From Salegentibacter_A chungangensis (GTDB lineage: Bacteria > Bacteroidota > Bacteroidia > Flavobacteriales > Flavobacteriaceae): DNA of 64,000 nt. The position numbers were made by a program, and so were the translations under genes. Positions 40,744-49,221 of this stretch are shown one piece after another (the first letter of the stretch is position 1; each line of letters begins with the position of its first letter). The notes under the pieces are model-generated. The model saw nothing but the letters and a program-made list of their open reading frames with translations. It was not told the origin of the DNA and did no database searches. The DNA is taken from the NCBI RefSeq assembly GCF_042678405.1, contig NZ_JBHTLI010000001.1, forward strand, positions 1,302,001-1,366,000, read 5' to 3'.

Positions 40744-42329
40744 AATTCTGAAGTAAAGTGGAATTTAATTGACGGATATTTTTGCTGTGTCATCTGTAAA
40801 GAGAACTGTGAGTCGGCAAGGAATACAAGTTGCCCTCTTTTATCCTTCGCAAGGAATTTTGCCTTAACCCTTTTGAAGTCCTTAAATTCTTCGCTTTTCT
40901 CATCTTCCGGTTCCACCCAGGTGGCTTTATAAACATTCAGGTTTTCATAGGTACACTTGGCCCCGTATTCGTGCTCGAGTCGGTACTGGATCACCTCGAA
41001 CTGAAGTGCCCCTACGGTTCCTATAACCTTCCGGTTGTTCATTTCAAGTTTGAAAAGCTGCGCAACACCTTCGTCCATCAATTGGTCGATTCCTTTATCC
41101 AGTTGTTTGGATTTCATAGGATCAGCATTGTTGATGTAGCGGAAATGTTCCGGCGAGAAGCTTGGGATTCCACGGTAATTAAGGGACTCGCCTTCGGTAA
41201 GGGTGTCACCTATCTTAAAGTTCCCGGTGTCGTGCAGGCCTACGATGTCCCCGGGATAGGAAACATCCACAATCTCTTTCCTTTCTGCAAAGAAGGCATT
41301 CGGGCTGGAGAATTTCAGGTTCTTATTATTTCTAACGTGTAAATAGGCCTTATTCCTTTCGAATTTACCCGAAACAATTTTCACGAAGGCCAAACGGTCC
41401 CTGTGTTTAGGGTCCATATTGGCGTGGATCTTAAATACGAATCCTGTGAATTTATCTTCTTCCGGCTTTACTTCCCTGGTGTCACTTTCTTTGGGACGCG
41501 GTGCGGGAGCAATATTGATGAAACAGTCCAGTAATTCCCTAACCCCAAAGTTATTTAAAGCCGATCCGAAAAATACAGGCTGCAGGTCTCCTTTTAAATA
41601 AGCTGCCTTATTAAATTCAGGATACACTCCCTGGGCAAGTTCAAGCTCCTCCCTCAGATTGTCGGCGGCTTCACTGCCTATAAGTTCATCAAGCTCTTCA
41701 GTGTTAAGGTCAGAAACCTCTATGGTATCTTCAATATCTTTACGTGGATCTCCGGTAAAAAGGTTGACGTTCTTTTCCCAGATATTATAGATCCCTTTAA
41801 AGTCATATCCCATTCCTATCGGGTAGCTTAATGGCGTAACGGTGAGGTTCAGTTTTTGTTCAATCTCATCAAGAAGCTCGAATGCATCCTTACCTTCACG
41901 GTCAAGTTTATTGATAAAAACGATCATCGGGATGTTGCGCATTCTGCAAACCTCCACGAGTTTTTCGGTCTGCTCCTCCACACCTTTCGCGACATCGATA
42001 ACCACGATCACGCTGTCTACGGCGGTAAGAGTTCTGAAGGTATCTTCTGCAAAATCCTTGTGTCCCGGAGTATCCAGGATATTGATCTTATTATCCTTGT
42101 AATTAAAGGCTAAAACAGAGGTGGCAACCGAGATCCCTCTTTGTCGTTCGATCTCCATAAAGTCACTCGTAGCACCTTTTTTGATCTTATTGGATTTCAC
42201 GGCGCCGGCTTCCTGGATGGCCCCTCCAAAAAGGAGTAGTTTCTCGGTAAGTGTTGTTTTACCGGCATCAGGGTGAGAGATAATACCAAAGGTTCTACGT
42301 CTGTTTATTTCTTTTTGAAAGCTCTTCAT
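40740..42329 (-). CDS. prfC: Peptide chain release factor 3
   Basis: RF3 is the GTPase that frees RF1/RF2 from the ribosome after termination. The 529-residue protein has G1 SHPDAGKTT, G3 DTPGHKDF and G4 NKLDR, the RF3 motif KSNKIKKGATSDFMEIERQRGISV, and C-terminal domains (TVGALQFEVIQYRLEHEYG). The start at 42329 (MKSFQKEINRRRTFGI) fits the family better than the longer frame. The gene is divergent from the OmpA-family gene. Confidence 0.95.
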   Translation of the reverse strand: MKSFQKEINRRRTFGIISHPDAGKTTLTEKLLLFGGAIQEAGAVKSNKIKKGATSDFMEIERQRGISVATSVLAFNYKDNKINILDTPGHKDFAEDTFRTLTAVDSVIVVIDVAKGVEEQTEKLVEVCRMRNIPMIVFINKLDREGKDAFELLDEIEQKLNLTVTPLSYPIGMGYDFKGIYNIWEKNVNLFTGDPRKDIEDTIEVSDLNTEELDELIGSEAADNLREELELAQGVYPEFNKAAYLKGDLQPVFFGSALNNFGVRELLDCFINIAPAPRPKESDTREVKPEEDKFTGFVFKIHANMDPKHRDRLAFVKIVSGKFERNKAYLHVRNNKNLKFSSPNAFFAERKEIVDVSYPGDIVGLHDTGNFKIGDTLTEGESLNYRGIPSFSPEHFRYINNADPMKSKQLDKGIDQLMDEGVAQLFKLEMNNRKVIGTVGALQFEVIQYRLEHEYGAKCTYENLNVYKATWVEPEDEKSEEFKDFKRVKAKFLAKDKRGQLVFLADSQFSLQMTQQKYPSIKFHFTSEF

Positions 42330-42436
42330 TACTGGATATTTGAGGCGCAAAAATACTATTATTTTAAGGAATTTCAGCCAGATTTTCCGGGTGAATTTCT
42401 ACAGGTCTAACGGTGATTTGTGTCTTTGGTCGGAGA

Positions 42437-42463
42437 TTGTGAATAAACATTTCTCTATCTTTG
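42437..42463 (+). promoter_or_regulatory. Probable promoter of the OmpA-family gene
   Basis: TTG (42437-42439) and TATCTTTG (42456-42463), 16 bp apart, lie 26 bp before the ATG at 42490. The location argues against the longer reading frame starting at 42340. Confidence 0.6.
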
Positions 42464-42489
42464 TAGGTAGTGGCTCAATCCAAACAATA

Positions 42490-44118
42490 ATGGGGATTTT
42501 CAGAAAATACCTGCCGGGTTTATTAGTGTTGATAACGATACTGTTTTCATCAATGCTAATGGCGCAATCCCAAATGAAAGTCATTCCTGAAGGCTCCTAT
42601 CTCATCAATATGGGGCTGAGTCCTCAAACCCATTCCAATGCCCTTAAACCATACGGATTGCTTTACGATCTTCTGAATAACTACCAGGTTGAGGTAGAAT
42701 GGGTGATCAGGCCCGGCAAGAAGAAGGATGAAACGGACTTTGCTCACGATGATACGGCATACAGGTCCGGTTCTTTTGTTATTCCGGTATCTTATATTTC
42801 AGATGAAGTAGCACAAAGAATTAGAGAATGGGAGAAAAAGGGAGTGGCAGGAAGCTACTCAAAGTCTTCTATGAATTTGCCTGTTTTTACATCCCTTTCT
42901 GTTGCGCCCAAATGGACCTTGGATAAGGAGAACGGGAGCATAGCGTTGCCTTTTTTCCAGGCTGCTGAAATACCCTCATCGGCTTATGGGGGTTCAAGCT
43001 CAGAAGGTTGGAAAGATCCTTCTGAGCTTGGGGTATGTGACGATATTTTCGTGATGCCACACGCCGATCCTAAATTTGAAACTCATAAAAATCTTTATTT
43101 CTGGAATAGGGATTATAAAGGAGCAATCTGGGCCGGTTGCAGGGCAGTAAGCACGTTGGAGAATATTAAGGGCAGGGATGCTGATGAGAACAAGGGTTCC
43201 GGAAAACTCATTCAGCTTAATTTTCTTTCCGCCGGTTTTGCCGGGGCTCCAAGTGCGGGACTTGTTCCGTATTATGACCACAGGAATGCCACGCCCCCTT
43301 ACACTCATCTTTTTCCTCATGATCCGGTGGCGCAATACCTGGGTAGTACAGATAAAGCCCATTTAAATGGGTCTGAAAGGGTGTATTTTCCGAAGGCAAT
43401 AAATTTATGGCGGGAGGAGACAAAAAGGCTTGTTATAGATCCCGATGCACCTGATATTCCTTCAAAATCGAAAGGGGAGGCAGCGATGATCGTATATGGT
43501 CACGCCTTTGGCAACCCCAGGAATGGAATGGTGATGTATGAGGGAGGGCATAGCATCTATGGTTCCGGCCCCGAATATATCGCCGCGATGCGGGCTTTCT
43601 TTAACTGGAGCTTTTATACGACCGAAATAAAAAGAAAGGAAAATCTTATAAAATTTCAGGCCTACGGAAAAGACAAGACCATTGTTGCTGCCAGAGTGGG
43701 AGATGATCTCACCAGGGTCCTGAACCTGGATCCTATTCATTTTGATCTTGATAAAGCCCAGATAAGAGAAAACGATAAGGAAGGCCTGGAGGCTATTGTT
43801 CAGTTTATGAAAGAGCATCCCGCTTTATTACTGGACATCAGGTCTCATACCGACAGTCGGGCGGCCGATGCCTATAATCTTGAACTGTCCCGGGAAAGGG
43901 TAAAAGCGACGATCGCTTATTTTACGGCCCAGGGAATAGATGCCGAAAGGCTGTCAGGAAGAGGATACGGGGAGACCGAACTCCTTAATGATTGTAGTAA
44001 CGGGAAGCCTTGCAGTGAAAGGAAACACGAACTGAACAGAAGGTCAGAATTCATTCTTTCCATAGATTGCAGGCTTTATGCAGAGCTCGGGGAAAACGCA
44101 AGATTATCAGCTGAGTAA
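42490..44118 (+). CDS. OmpA-family protein with large N-terminal domain of unknown function
   Basis: The 542-residue protein has a signal peptide (MGIFRKYLPGLLVLITILFS, ending MAQS). An N-terminal region of about 380 residues follows, and then an OmpA-like peptidoglycan-binding domain (about 400-540; DPIHFDLDKAQIRENDKEGL, DIRSHTDSRAADAYNLELS, GRGYGETE, LNRRSEF). The N-terminal part contains the segments VMPHADPKFETHKNL, AIWAGCRAVSTLEN and MVMYEGGHSIYGSGPEYIAAMRAFF. The glycine-histidine motif and the lone CR in WAGCR recall a class I glutamine-amidotransferase/ThuA fold, which is only an impression. It probably sits in the periplasm attached to the cell wall. Confidence 0.72.
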   Translation: MGIFRKYLPGLLVLITILFSSMLMAQSQMKVIPEGSYLINMGLSPQTHSNALKPYGLLYDLLNNYQVEVEWVIRPGKKKDETDFAHDDTAYRSGSFVIPVSYISDEVAQRIREWEKKGVAGSYSKSSMNLPVFTSLSVAPKWTLDKENGSIALPFFQAAEIPSSAYGGSSSEGWKDPSELGVCDDIFVMPHADPKFETHKNLYFWNRDYKGAIWAGCRAVSTLENIKGRDADENKGSGKLIQLNFLSAGFAGAPSAGLVPYYDHRNATPPYTHLFPHDPVAQYLGSTDKAHLNGSERVYFPKAINLWREETKRLVIDPDAPDIPSKSKGEAAMIVYGHAFGNPRNGMVMYEGGHSIYGSGPEYIAAMRAFFNWSFYTTEIKRKENLIKFQAYGKDKTIVAARVGDDLTRVLNLDPIHFDLDKAQIRENDKEGLEAIVQFMKEHPALLLDIRSHTDSRAADAYNLELSRERVKATIAYFTAQGIDAERLSGRGYGETELLNDCSNGKPCSERKHELNRRSEFILSIDCRLYAELGENARLSAE

Positions 44119-44122
44119 GCTG

Positions 44123-44154
44123 TTGTGAAAGCTTGGGCCTATTTTGTACATTTG
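44123..44154 (+). promoter_or_regulatory. Promoter of the idi-queD-bcp run
   Basis: TTG (44123-44125), 21 bp, TACATTTG (44147-44154), 16 bp before the idi ATG. Confidence 0.65.
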
Positions 44155-44170
44155 AGCTTCAAAAAAAGAA

Positions 44171-44689
44171 ATGGGAAAGGAAAAAGTAATATTAGTTAAT
44201 GAAAAGGATGAGCAGATCGGATTGATGGAGAAGATCGAAGCTCACGAAAAGGCCTTGCTTCACCGTGCTTTTTCGGTGTTTGTTTTTAATAAAAAGGGAG
44301 AGTTGATGATCCAGCAACGTGCTCTTTCAAAATACCACTCTCCCGGGCTGTGGACCAATACCTGCTGCAGTCACCAGAGGGAAGGAGAAAGCAATGTTGC
44401 TGCCGGAAAGAGAAGGTTAATGGAAGAAATGGGCTTTACCACAGATCTTAAGGATACCATTTCATTTATCTATAAAGCTCCTTTTGATAACGGACTTACC
44501 GAACACGAATATGACCATATTCTTGTAGGGGATTATGAAGCAGATCCGGACCCGAATCCGGAAGAAGTGGCTGCCTGGAAATGGATGTCTTTAGAGGACA
44601 TCAAACAGGATATGAAAGATAATCCTTCGGTTTATACAGAATGGTTTAAGATTATATTCGACAAATATTATTCAACTATAGAGCAATGA
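44171..44689 (+). CDS. idi: Isopentenyl-diphosphate delta-isomerase, type 1
   Basis: This Nudix-fold enzyme interconverts IPP and DMAPP for isoprenoid synthesis. The 172 residues include the catalytic cysteine in LWTNTCCSHQREGE, the metal-binding glutamates in the Nudix-like AAGKRRLMEEMGF, and LTEHEYDHILVGDY. The stop overlaps the queD ATG by 4 bp (ATGA). Flavobacteria need isoprenoids for menaquinone and often carotenoids. Confidence 0.95.
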   Translation: MGKEKVILVNEKDEQIGLMEKIEAHEKALLHRAFSVFVFNKKGELMIQQRALSKYHSPGLWTNTCCSHQREGESNVAAGKRRLMEEMGFTTDLKDTISFIYKAPFDNGLTEHEYDHILVGDYEADPDPNPEEVAAWKWMSLEDIKQDMKDNPSVYTEWFKIIFDKYYSTIEQ

Positions 44690-45096
44690 GATTGACCGTA
44701 CACAGGAAGGCTCACTTTAATGCTGCCCACCGGCTTTTCCGGAAGGATTGGAGCGATGCCAAAAATGAGGCTGTTTTTGGTAAATGCAGCAACCCGAATT
44801 ATCACGGGCATAATTATGAGCTGGTGGTATCGGTTACAGGAGAGATCGATCAGGAAACTGGATTTGTGATGGATCTTAAGCAGTTAAAGGATCTTATTTA
44901 TGAAGAGGTGGAGGTTCCTTTTGATCATAAGAACCTGAATGTTGAGGTGGAAGAATTTAAAGAATTGAATCCTACAGCCGAAAACATATCGGTGGTTATC
45001 TGGAATAAATTGCGTAAAAAACTAAAGGAATCTCTCGCTCTTGAAGTAACACTATATGAAACCCCGCGCAATTTTGTAAGCTATAAAGGAGAGTAA
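44686..45096 (+). CDS. queD: 6-pyruvoyl/6-carboxytetrahydropterin synthase family
   Basis: The 136-residue protein has the zinc histidines in FNAAHRL and YHGHNYEL and a cysteine in FGKCSNPNYHGHNY. The segment MDLKQLKDLIYEEVEVPFDHKNLN holds the active-site residues. Bacterial members mostly make 6-carboxytetrahydropterin for queuosine. The sequence is also close in style to animal 6-pyruvoyl-tetrahydropterin synthase, so biopterin synthesis is an alternative. It is coupled to idi upstream and followed by bcp one base after its stop. Confidence 0.85.
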   Translation: MRLTVHRKAHFNAAHRLFRKDWSDAKNEAVFGKCSNPNYHGHNYELVVSVTGEIDQETGFVMDLKQLKDLIYEEVEVPFDHKNLNVEVEEFKELNPTAENISVVIWNKLRKKLKESLALEVTLYETPRNFVSYKGE

Positions 45097-45097
45097 T

Positions 45098-45559
45098 ATG
45101 TCATTGAATATTGGAGATGAGGTTCCTGAGCTGGAACTTAAGGATAAGAACGGAGAGCTGTTCAGTTTTAAAGATTTAAAGGGAGAGCAGGCATTTGTGG
45201 TCTATTTTTATCCTAAGGATTTCACCCCGGGCTGCACTAAAGAAGCCTGTAGTTTCAGAGACCGGTATGAAGATTTCAAGGATCTGGGGGCTGAGGTCAT
45301 CGCCATTAGTTCAGATTCTGAAGCTTCCCATTCTAAATTCAGCGAGAAATATAAGCTTCCATTTATATTTCTTTCAGACACGGAAAAAGAGGCCAGGAAA
45401 GCATTTGGAGTGAAATCATCCTTCCTCGGGCTGGTGCCCGGAAGAGAGACCTTTGTCTTTGATGAAAATGGAATTCTAAGGTTTAGGTTTAATAGTATGA
45501 ATGCGACCAGGCATATTCCCGAGGCACTTGAGGCTCTGCGGGAAATCTCAAAGAATTAA
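45098..45559 (+). CDS. bcp: Thioredoxin-dependent peroxiredoxin, BCP/PrxQ type
   Basis: This 153-residue peroxidase reduces hydroperoxides. The motif PKDFTPGCTKEACSF carries the peroxidatic cysteine and, five residues on, the resolving cysteine of PrxQ. The conserved Arg lies in VPGRETFVFD. It is packed in one operon with idi and queD. Confidence 0.93.
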   Translation: MSLNIGDEVPELELKDKNGELFSFKDLKGEQAFVVYFYPKDFTPGCTKEACSFRDRYEDFKDLGAEVIAISSDSEASHSKFSEKYKLPFIFLSDTEKEARKAFGVKSSFLGLVPGRETFVFDENGILRFRFNSMNATRHIPEALEALREISKN

Positions 45560-45635
45560 GGGAAGAATAAAAAATCAAGTTTCTGGTCTTTCATATCAAA
45601 AAATAGATTAAATTCGCAGCCGAAATTTATAAGTT

Positions 45636-45902
45636 ATGGCAAGTAAAAGATTGTTAAAAAGGGATGTGAATTATGTGTTGGGCGATATTATTGACGCAGT
45701 ATACCTGCACCAAATGGCCAATCCCAAAGAAGATACAGCAAAGTCTGAAGCGATAGTTGATGAAGCTATTGCAGATTTTGACGAATTGATCATCAAGATC
45801 AATCAAAAAGATGTTGAGAACAAAAAGCAACATTTTAAGGCAATAGAGAAAGACCTTCAGGCCAAAGCTGAAAAGCTGGTTAAGAAAGTAAACGCCTTAT
45901 AA
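45636..45902 (+). CDS. Small helical protein, conserved in appearance, function unknown
   Basis: The 88-residue, lysine- and aspartate-rich protein (starts MASKRLLKRDVNYVLGDII, ends KLVKKVNAL) is predicted to be all-helical, with a coiled-coil-like C-terminal half. There is no signal peptide or membrane helix. I recall similar small proteins in Flavobacteriaceae but no function. A TTAAATTCG sequence about 20 bp upstream resembles a -7 box. It is followed after 14 bp by tRNA-Thr. Confidence 0.75.
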   Translation: MASKRLLKRDVNYVLGDIIDAVYLHQMANPKEDTAKSEAIVDEAIADFDELIIKINQKDVENKKQHFKAIEKDLQAKAEKLVKKVNAL

Positions 45903-45916
45903 GATAAATTCAGAGT

Positions 45917-45990
45917 GCCGATGTAGCTCAGCTGGCTAGAGCAGCTGATTTGTAATCAGCAGGTCGTGGGTTCGAGTCCCTCCATCGGCT
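45917..45990 (+). tRNA. tRNA-Thr (anticodon UGU), copy 2
   Basis: This 74-nt tRNA is base-for-base identical to the copy at 23184-23257 (anticodon loop TTTGTAA). A terminator hairpin begins directly after it. Confidence 0.97.
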
Positions 45991-45991
45991 C

Positions 45992-46025
45992 AAAAAAGCT
46001 CCTCAATCGAGGGGCTTTTTTATTT
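45992..46025 (+). terminator. Intrinsic terminator after tRNA-Thr
   Basis: AAAAGCTCCTC / GAGGGGCTTTT (one G-U pair) over AATC, followed by T residues. Confidence 0.9.
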
Positions 46026-46055
46026 TAAAGATAGTTCTGTTTCTGTAAAGGCCAT

Positions 46056-46080
46056 AAAAAAAGCCTCAATTTTGAGGCTT
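46056..46080 (-). terminator. Intrinsic terminator of the DUF4369 gene
   Basis: AAGCCTCA / TGAGGCTT, with seven A at its left edge, which is the T-run on the minus strand. Confidence 0.85.
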
Positions 46081-46108
46081 ATAATTTTATATGTTTTAGA
46101 AAGAATTT

Positions 46109-46852
46109 TTATTGCTGCTCCTCATCCTCCATTTGAGCCGATAATTTCTTTTCCTGCTCGCGACGTTCCTTGAGAAAATCTTTAAGTTGCTTCCCGTATT
46201 TCGATTTCTTGACACCCTTATCCAGTGAGGTGTAAATGGTGTCCAGATACTTGATGTTAGCATCAAAGATCTCAGATAGCGCAAGATATGGAGCGATCTC
46301 AAGATCCTTATTGTTGATGGCGAAATTCACCGTATAAAGATATTTTCTCTTCAACAGGTTGTCATAACGCTTGTTGATCTCCATTAATTTGTCTTCGTCT
46401 TCGGCCTTCTGGGCTTTGAAATTTTCTTTTATAAGTTCCAAGTTGCTGTCATTGAAGCGGTCCATCATCTTGCGGTATTCTTCCAGTCTTTCCTGGTTCT
46501 TTGCCGCCGTGATCTTAGCCTCACTTTCAAAGTTCTTAAGATTGGTGGTAATATTTACCTCTCCTTTCTCAGCGAAAAAATTAAGCCTGTCGTCATATTC
46601 TGAGTTGTCAACCTTCTGAAGGTACAGATACATAATTTGCGGACTTTCAATATAGGCCTGCATCGTGAACTGTGAATTTCCATCTACTTTAACTGAATCT
46701 ACATTCACGACCAAGGTGTCCTCAATTTTCTGAAGGTACACGGTTCCTTTTTTTAGTCCTTTAATATTTCCGTTTACAGTAAGGTTACTTTCTTTTTCTG
46801 AACAAGCCGCGAGGCTGATGATCACTAATAAAAGAAGGCTGATTTTTTTCAT
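46109..46852 (-). CDS. DUF4369 lipoprotein without thioredoxin domain
   Basis: The 247-residue protein has a lipoprotein signal (ISLAACS). The DUF4369 beta-domain follows (LTVNGNIKGLKKGTVYLQKIEDTLVVNVDSVKV). A long charged helical region (about 115-247) ends in EDEEQQ. In Bacteroidota, DUF4369 usually precedes a TlpA-like thioredoxin domain. Here no CxxC or thioredoxin fold follows, so this is a solo form, perhaps a partner of such proteins. Confidence 0.8.
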   Translation of the reverse strand: MKKISLLLLVIISLAACSEKESNLTVNGNIKGLKKGTVYLQKIEDTLVVNVDSVKVDGNSQFTMQAYIESPQIMYLYLQKVDNSEYDDRLNFFAEKGEVNITTNLKNFESEAKITAAKNQERLEEYRKMMDRFNDSNLELIKENFKAQKAEDEDKLMEINKRYDNLLKRKYLYTVNFAINNKDLEIAPYLALSEIFDANIKYLDTIYTSLDKGVKKSKYGKQLKDFLKERREQEKKLSAQMEDEEQQ

Positions 46853-46904
46853 TTTTTATTCTGGATTTTAGGAGCGCAAATATCTTATATTTTTCGGTTT
46901 TATA

Positions 46905-48170
46905 CTAACTCCCCGCTGCTATTTGCATTAATATCGTGGTAAGGATCGCGCCATAGGTCCCAACCACATAACCAAATACTGCAAGTAGTACGCCAACAGT
47001 TGCTAACGAAGGGTGGAATGCTGCTGCTACCACCGGGGCTGAAGCGGCTCCTCCAACATTTGCCTGGCTTCCTACCGCAAGGAAAAAGTAAGGGGCTTTA
47101 ATGATCTTGGCAGTAGCAAAAAGGAATATCACGTGAATGATCATCCAGATCAGCCCGATCCCTATTAGTCCCGGATTATCGAATACCATTCCCAGGTCCA
47201 TTTTCATACCTATAGTTGCCACAAGGATATAGATGAAAATACTTCCCAGCTTACTGGCTCCGGCACCTTCATACTTCTTCATAGGAGTGAAACTCAGAAA
47301 TATTCCTATTGCCGTTGCAATGGTGATCATCCAGAAAAAACTGGAAGAAAAGGAGGAAAGCGCACTTTTGCTGTCGTTAAAGACTTCGAAATTGTTCGAT
47401 AAAAAGCTGGAAATTCCGTCGGCTCCCCAGTGGGCAATTCCTACTGCACCAAAGGCAAGGGCCAGCATTATCATATAATCGGACAATTGTGGGTTTCTTG
47501 TTACGCTTGCGGCATAATCTGATACCCTGTCCTTAAGTTGGGTTATTGCCGAATTATCGGCTTTCAGCCATTTGTCCAGTTGTTCGCTTTTTCCGATTCC
47601 CATTAAAAGACCGGCCATAAGAAGGTTGGCCACCACAATATCTACCAGTACCATCCCGCCGTAAAGATCGGGGTTGTATTCATAGATCTCCAGCATAGCT
47701 GCCTGGTTGGCACCACCGCCAATCCAGCTGCCCGCAATGGTAGACAGGCCTCGCCAAATGGCATCAGGGCCAACCCCGCCAACCGTTTCAGGAGAAATTG
47801 CCGAAACTATAAGGATAGCTATCGGTCCGCCAATAATGATTCCCACCGTACCGGCGAAGAACATTATCAGTGCTTTGGGACCAAGGTTGAAAATAGCTTT
47901 GAGATCTATACTTAAGGTCATCAAAACCAGGGCAGCGGGCAGCATAAACCTGCTGGCTACATAATAGAGTTGTGATGTGGAATCATCTATTAATCCCGCC
48001 GAATTGAAGATGGCGGGGAGTAAATAGCACATTAAAAGTGCAGGAACTACTGAGTAGAATTTTTTCCAAAAACCTTCCTTCTTTGAGGATGTATAGAATA
48101 CAAAGCCGAGGGCTATCATTAAAAGACCAAAGACAATTGCGTCATTGGTGAAAAGCGGTGTCTTTTCCAT
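46905..48170 (-). CDS. DUF819 family membrane permease
   Basis: The 421-residue protein has about 12 hydrophobic helices and the DUF819 (YjcL-like) motif GGVGPDAIWRGLSTIAGSWIGGGANQAAM, plus a second half repeat (VGSQANVGGAASAPVVAAAF). The pseudo-repeat suggests a GltS-like secondary transporter fold. The substrate is unknown. I chose the ATG at 48170 (MEKTPLFTNDAIVFG) over the longer frame, whose first 11 residues are not family-like. Confidence 0.83.
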   Translation of the reverse strand: MEKTPLFTNDAIVFGLLMIALGFVFYTSSKKEGFWKKFYSVVPALLMCYLLPAIFNSAGLIDDSTSQLYYVASRFMLPAALVLMTLSIDLKAIFNLGPKALIMFFAGTVGIIIGGPIAILIVSAISPETVGGVGPDAIWRGLSTIAGSWIGGGANQAAMLEIYEYNPDLYGGMVLVDIVVANLLMAGLLMGIGKSEQLDKWLKADNSAITQLKDRVSDYAASVTRNPQLSDYMIMLALAFGAVGIAHWGADGISSFLSNNFEVFNDSKSALSSFSSSFFWMITIATAIGIFLSFTPMKKYEGAGASKLGSIFIYILVATIGMKMDLGMVFDNPGLIGIGLIWMIIHVIFLFATAKIIKAPYFFLAVGSQANVGGAASAPVVAAAFHPSLATVGVLLAVFGYVVGTYGAILTTILMQIAAGS

Positions 48171-48236
48171 AGAAAAATTGTATTTGCGATCGGCAAAATA
48201 CAATTTTTCTTAAACTCTTCTTAAAGAATAAGACTA

Positions 48237-49052
48237 TTAGTCTTCAGATGTTTTAAACAGTTTTTTAAGGCCTGCTGCAACCCCATCTTCCTTGCCGTGG
48301 CCGGTCACTAAATTGGCAACTTCCAGGACTTCCTTCCTCGCATTTGCCACAGCAACTCCCATTCCAACGCCTTTTATCATTTCAACATCATTGTAGTTAT
48401 CTCCAAAGGCAACACTTTCCTCCGGTTTTAAGTTAAAATGATTTTCCAGCAAGTGGCTAATTGCGGTGAATTTTGAGATTCTTTTGTGGGCAATCTCAAG
48501 ATAAGTGGGTTTGGAACGATACAGATGAAGTTCATTCGGAAATTCTTTGGTAAGAAAATCTCTGATTTGATCTATTTGTTCTTCGCTCCCCATCGCCATA
48601 ATCTTGTGGGCGCCTTTGCCTTCGTTCCTCCATTTTTTGATAACATCAGCATTAGACATTACCTCTGGAGTTACCTTGGTATTGTTTTCTTCCCGGTCTG
48701 CCCATCTGTCTTTTTGTGGCACATACCATTCGTCATTATGATAAAGACTTAAATGGCAATCTATTCCGGAGTTGAACTCTGAAAGACGATGCATAAGATC
48801 TACAGGGATCTCGGTGGAGCTTACCGGTTCATTATCAACAAGTATAAGCCCACCATTATAGCAAATAATTGGCTGATGCTCTATATCAAGATCTTTCTGA
48901 AGATGCCTCATTGCTGCGGGCATCCTCGCCGAGATCAGCACAAATGGTAAATGATTAAGCTCTTTGATGGTGTTTTTCGTGTGTTCAGATAATTCCCTTT
49001 GGTGATTCAGAAGGGTTCCGTCTATATCTGAAAAAATGATCTGGTAGGGCAT
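48237..49052 (-). CDS. Cof-type HAD-IIB hydrolase
   Basis: The 271-residue cytoplasmic phosphatase has the nucleophile pair in FSDIDGTLL (Asp8/Asp10), motif II VLISAR and motif IV VAFGDNYNDVEMI. The C2-type cap between them is typical of sugar-phosphate or flavin-precursor phosphatases. It is the last gene of the tight minus-strand run SPFH-hydrolase-RHH-HAD, starting 3 bp after the RHH stop. Confidence 0.9.
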   Translation of the reverse strand: MPYQIIFSDIDGTLLNHQRELSEHTKNTIKELNHLPFVLISARMPAAMRHLQKDLDIEHQPIICYNGGLILVDNEPVSSTEIPVDLMHRLSEFNSGIDCHLSLYHNDEWYVPQKDRWADREENNTKVTPEVMSNADVIKKWRNEGKGAHKIMAMGSEEQIDQIRDFLTKEFPNELHLYRSKPTYLEIAHKRISKFTAISHLLENHFNLKPEESVAFGDNYNDVEMIKGVGMGVAVANARKEVLEVANLVTGHGKEDGVAAGLKKLFKTSED

Positions 49053-49055
49053 GTA

Positions 49056-49220
49056 TTAGTTCTTTTTATTTTTCGGGTGTCTTTTGGCTTCTTTTAAGGA
49101 TTTGTTCAGCATCCATTCAATCTGCCCATTGGTGCTTCTGAATTCATCAGCAGCCCATTTCTCAATGGCTTTCAGCATCTCTTCATCAACTCTAAGGGCA
49201 AATGCTTTCTTGTTACTCAT
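49056..49220 (-). CDS. Arc-type ribbon-helix-helix DNA-binding protein (54 residues)
   Basis: The frame from ATG (49220) to TAA (49056) encodes a 54-residue protein. It has a basic beta strand (KKAFALRVDEE) and two helices (EMLKAIEKWAADEFRS, TNGQIEWMLNKSLKEA), the ribbon-helix-helix fold of Arc/MetJ-type regulators. One base separates its start from the hydrolase stop and 3 bp separate its stop from the HAD start, so it is certainly in the operon. Similar proteins occur beside SPFH-domain genes in related bacteria (from memory). It may regulate its own operon. Confidence 0.85.
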   Translation of the reverse strand: MSNKKAFALRVDEEMLKAIEKWAADEFRSTNGQIEWMLNKSLKEAKRHPKNKKN

Positions 49221-49221
49221 C

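Noticed and set aside
23184..45990. Identical tRNA-Thr(UGU) copies as ends of a mobile element
   Set aside because: The DNA between them is entirely core genes (tuf, rpoBC and others) in ancestral order; a simple tRNA duplication explains the identity.
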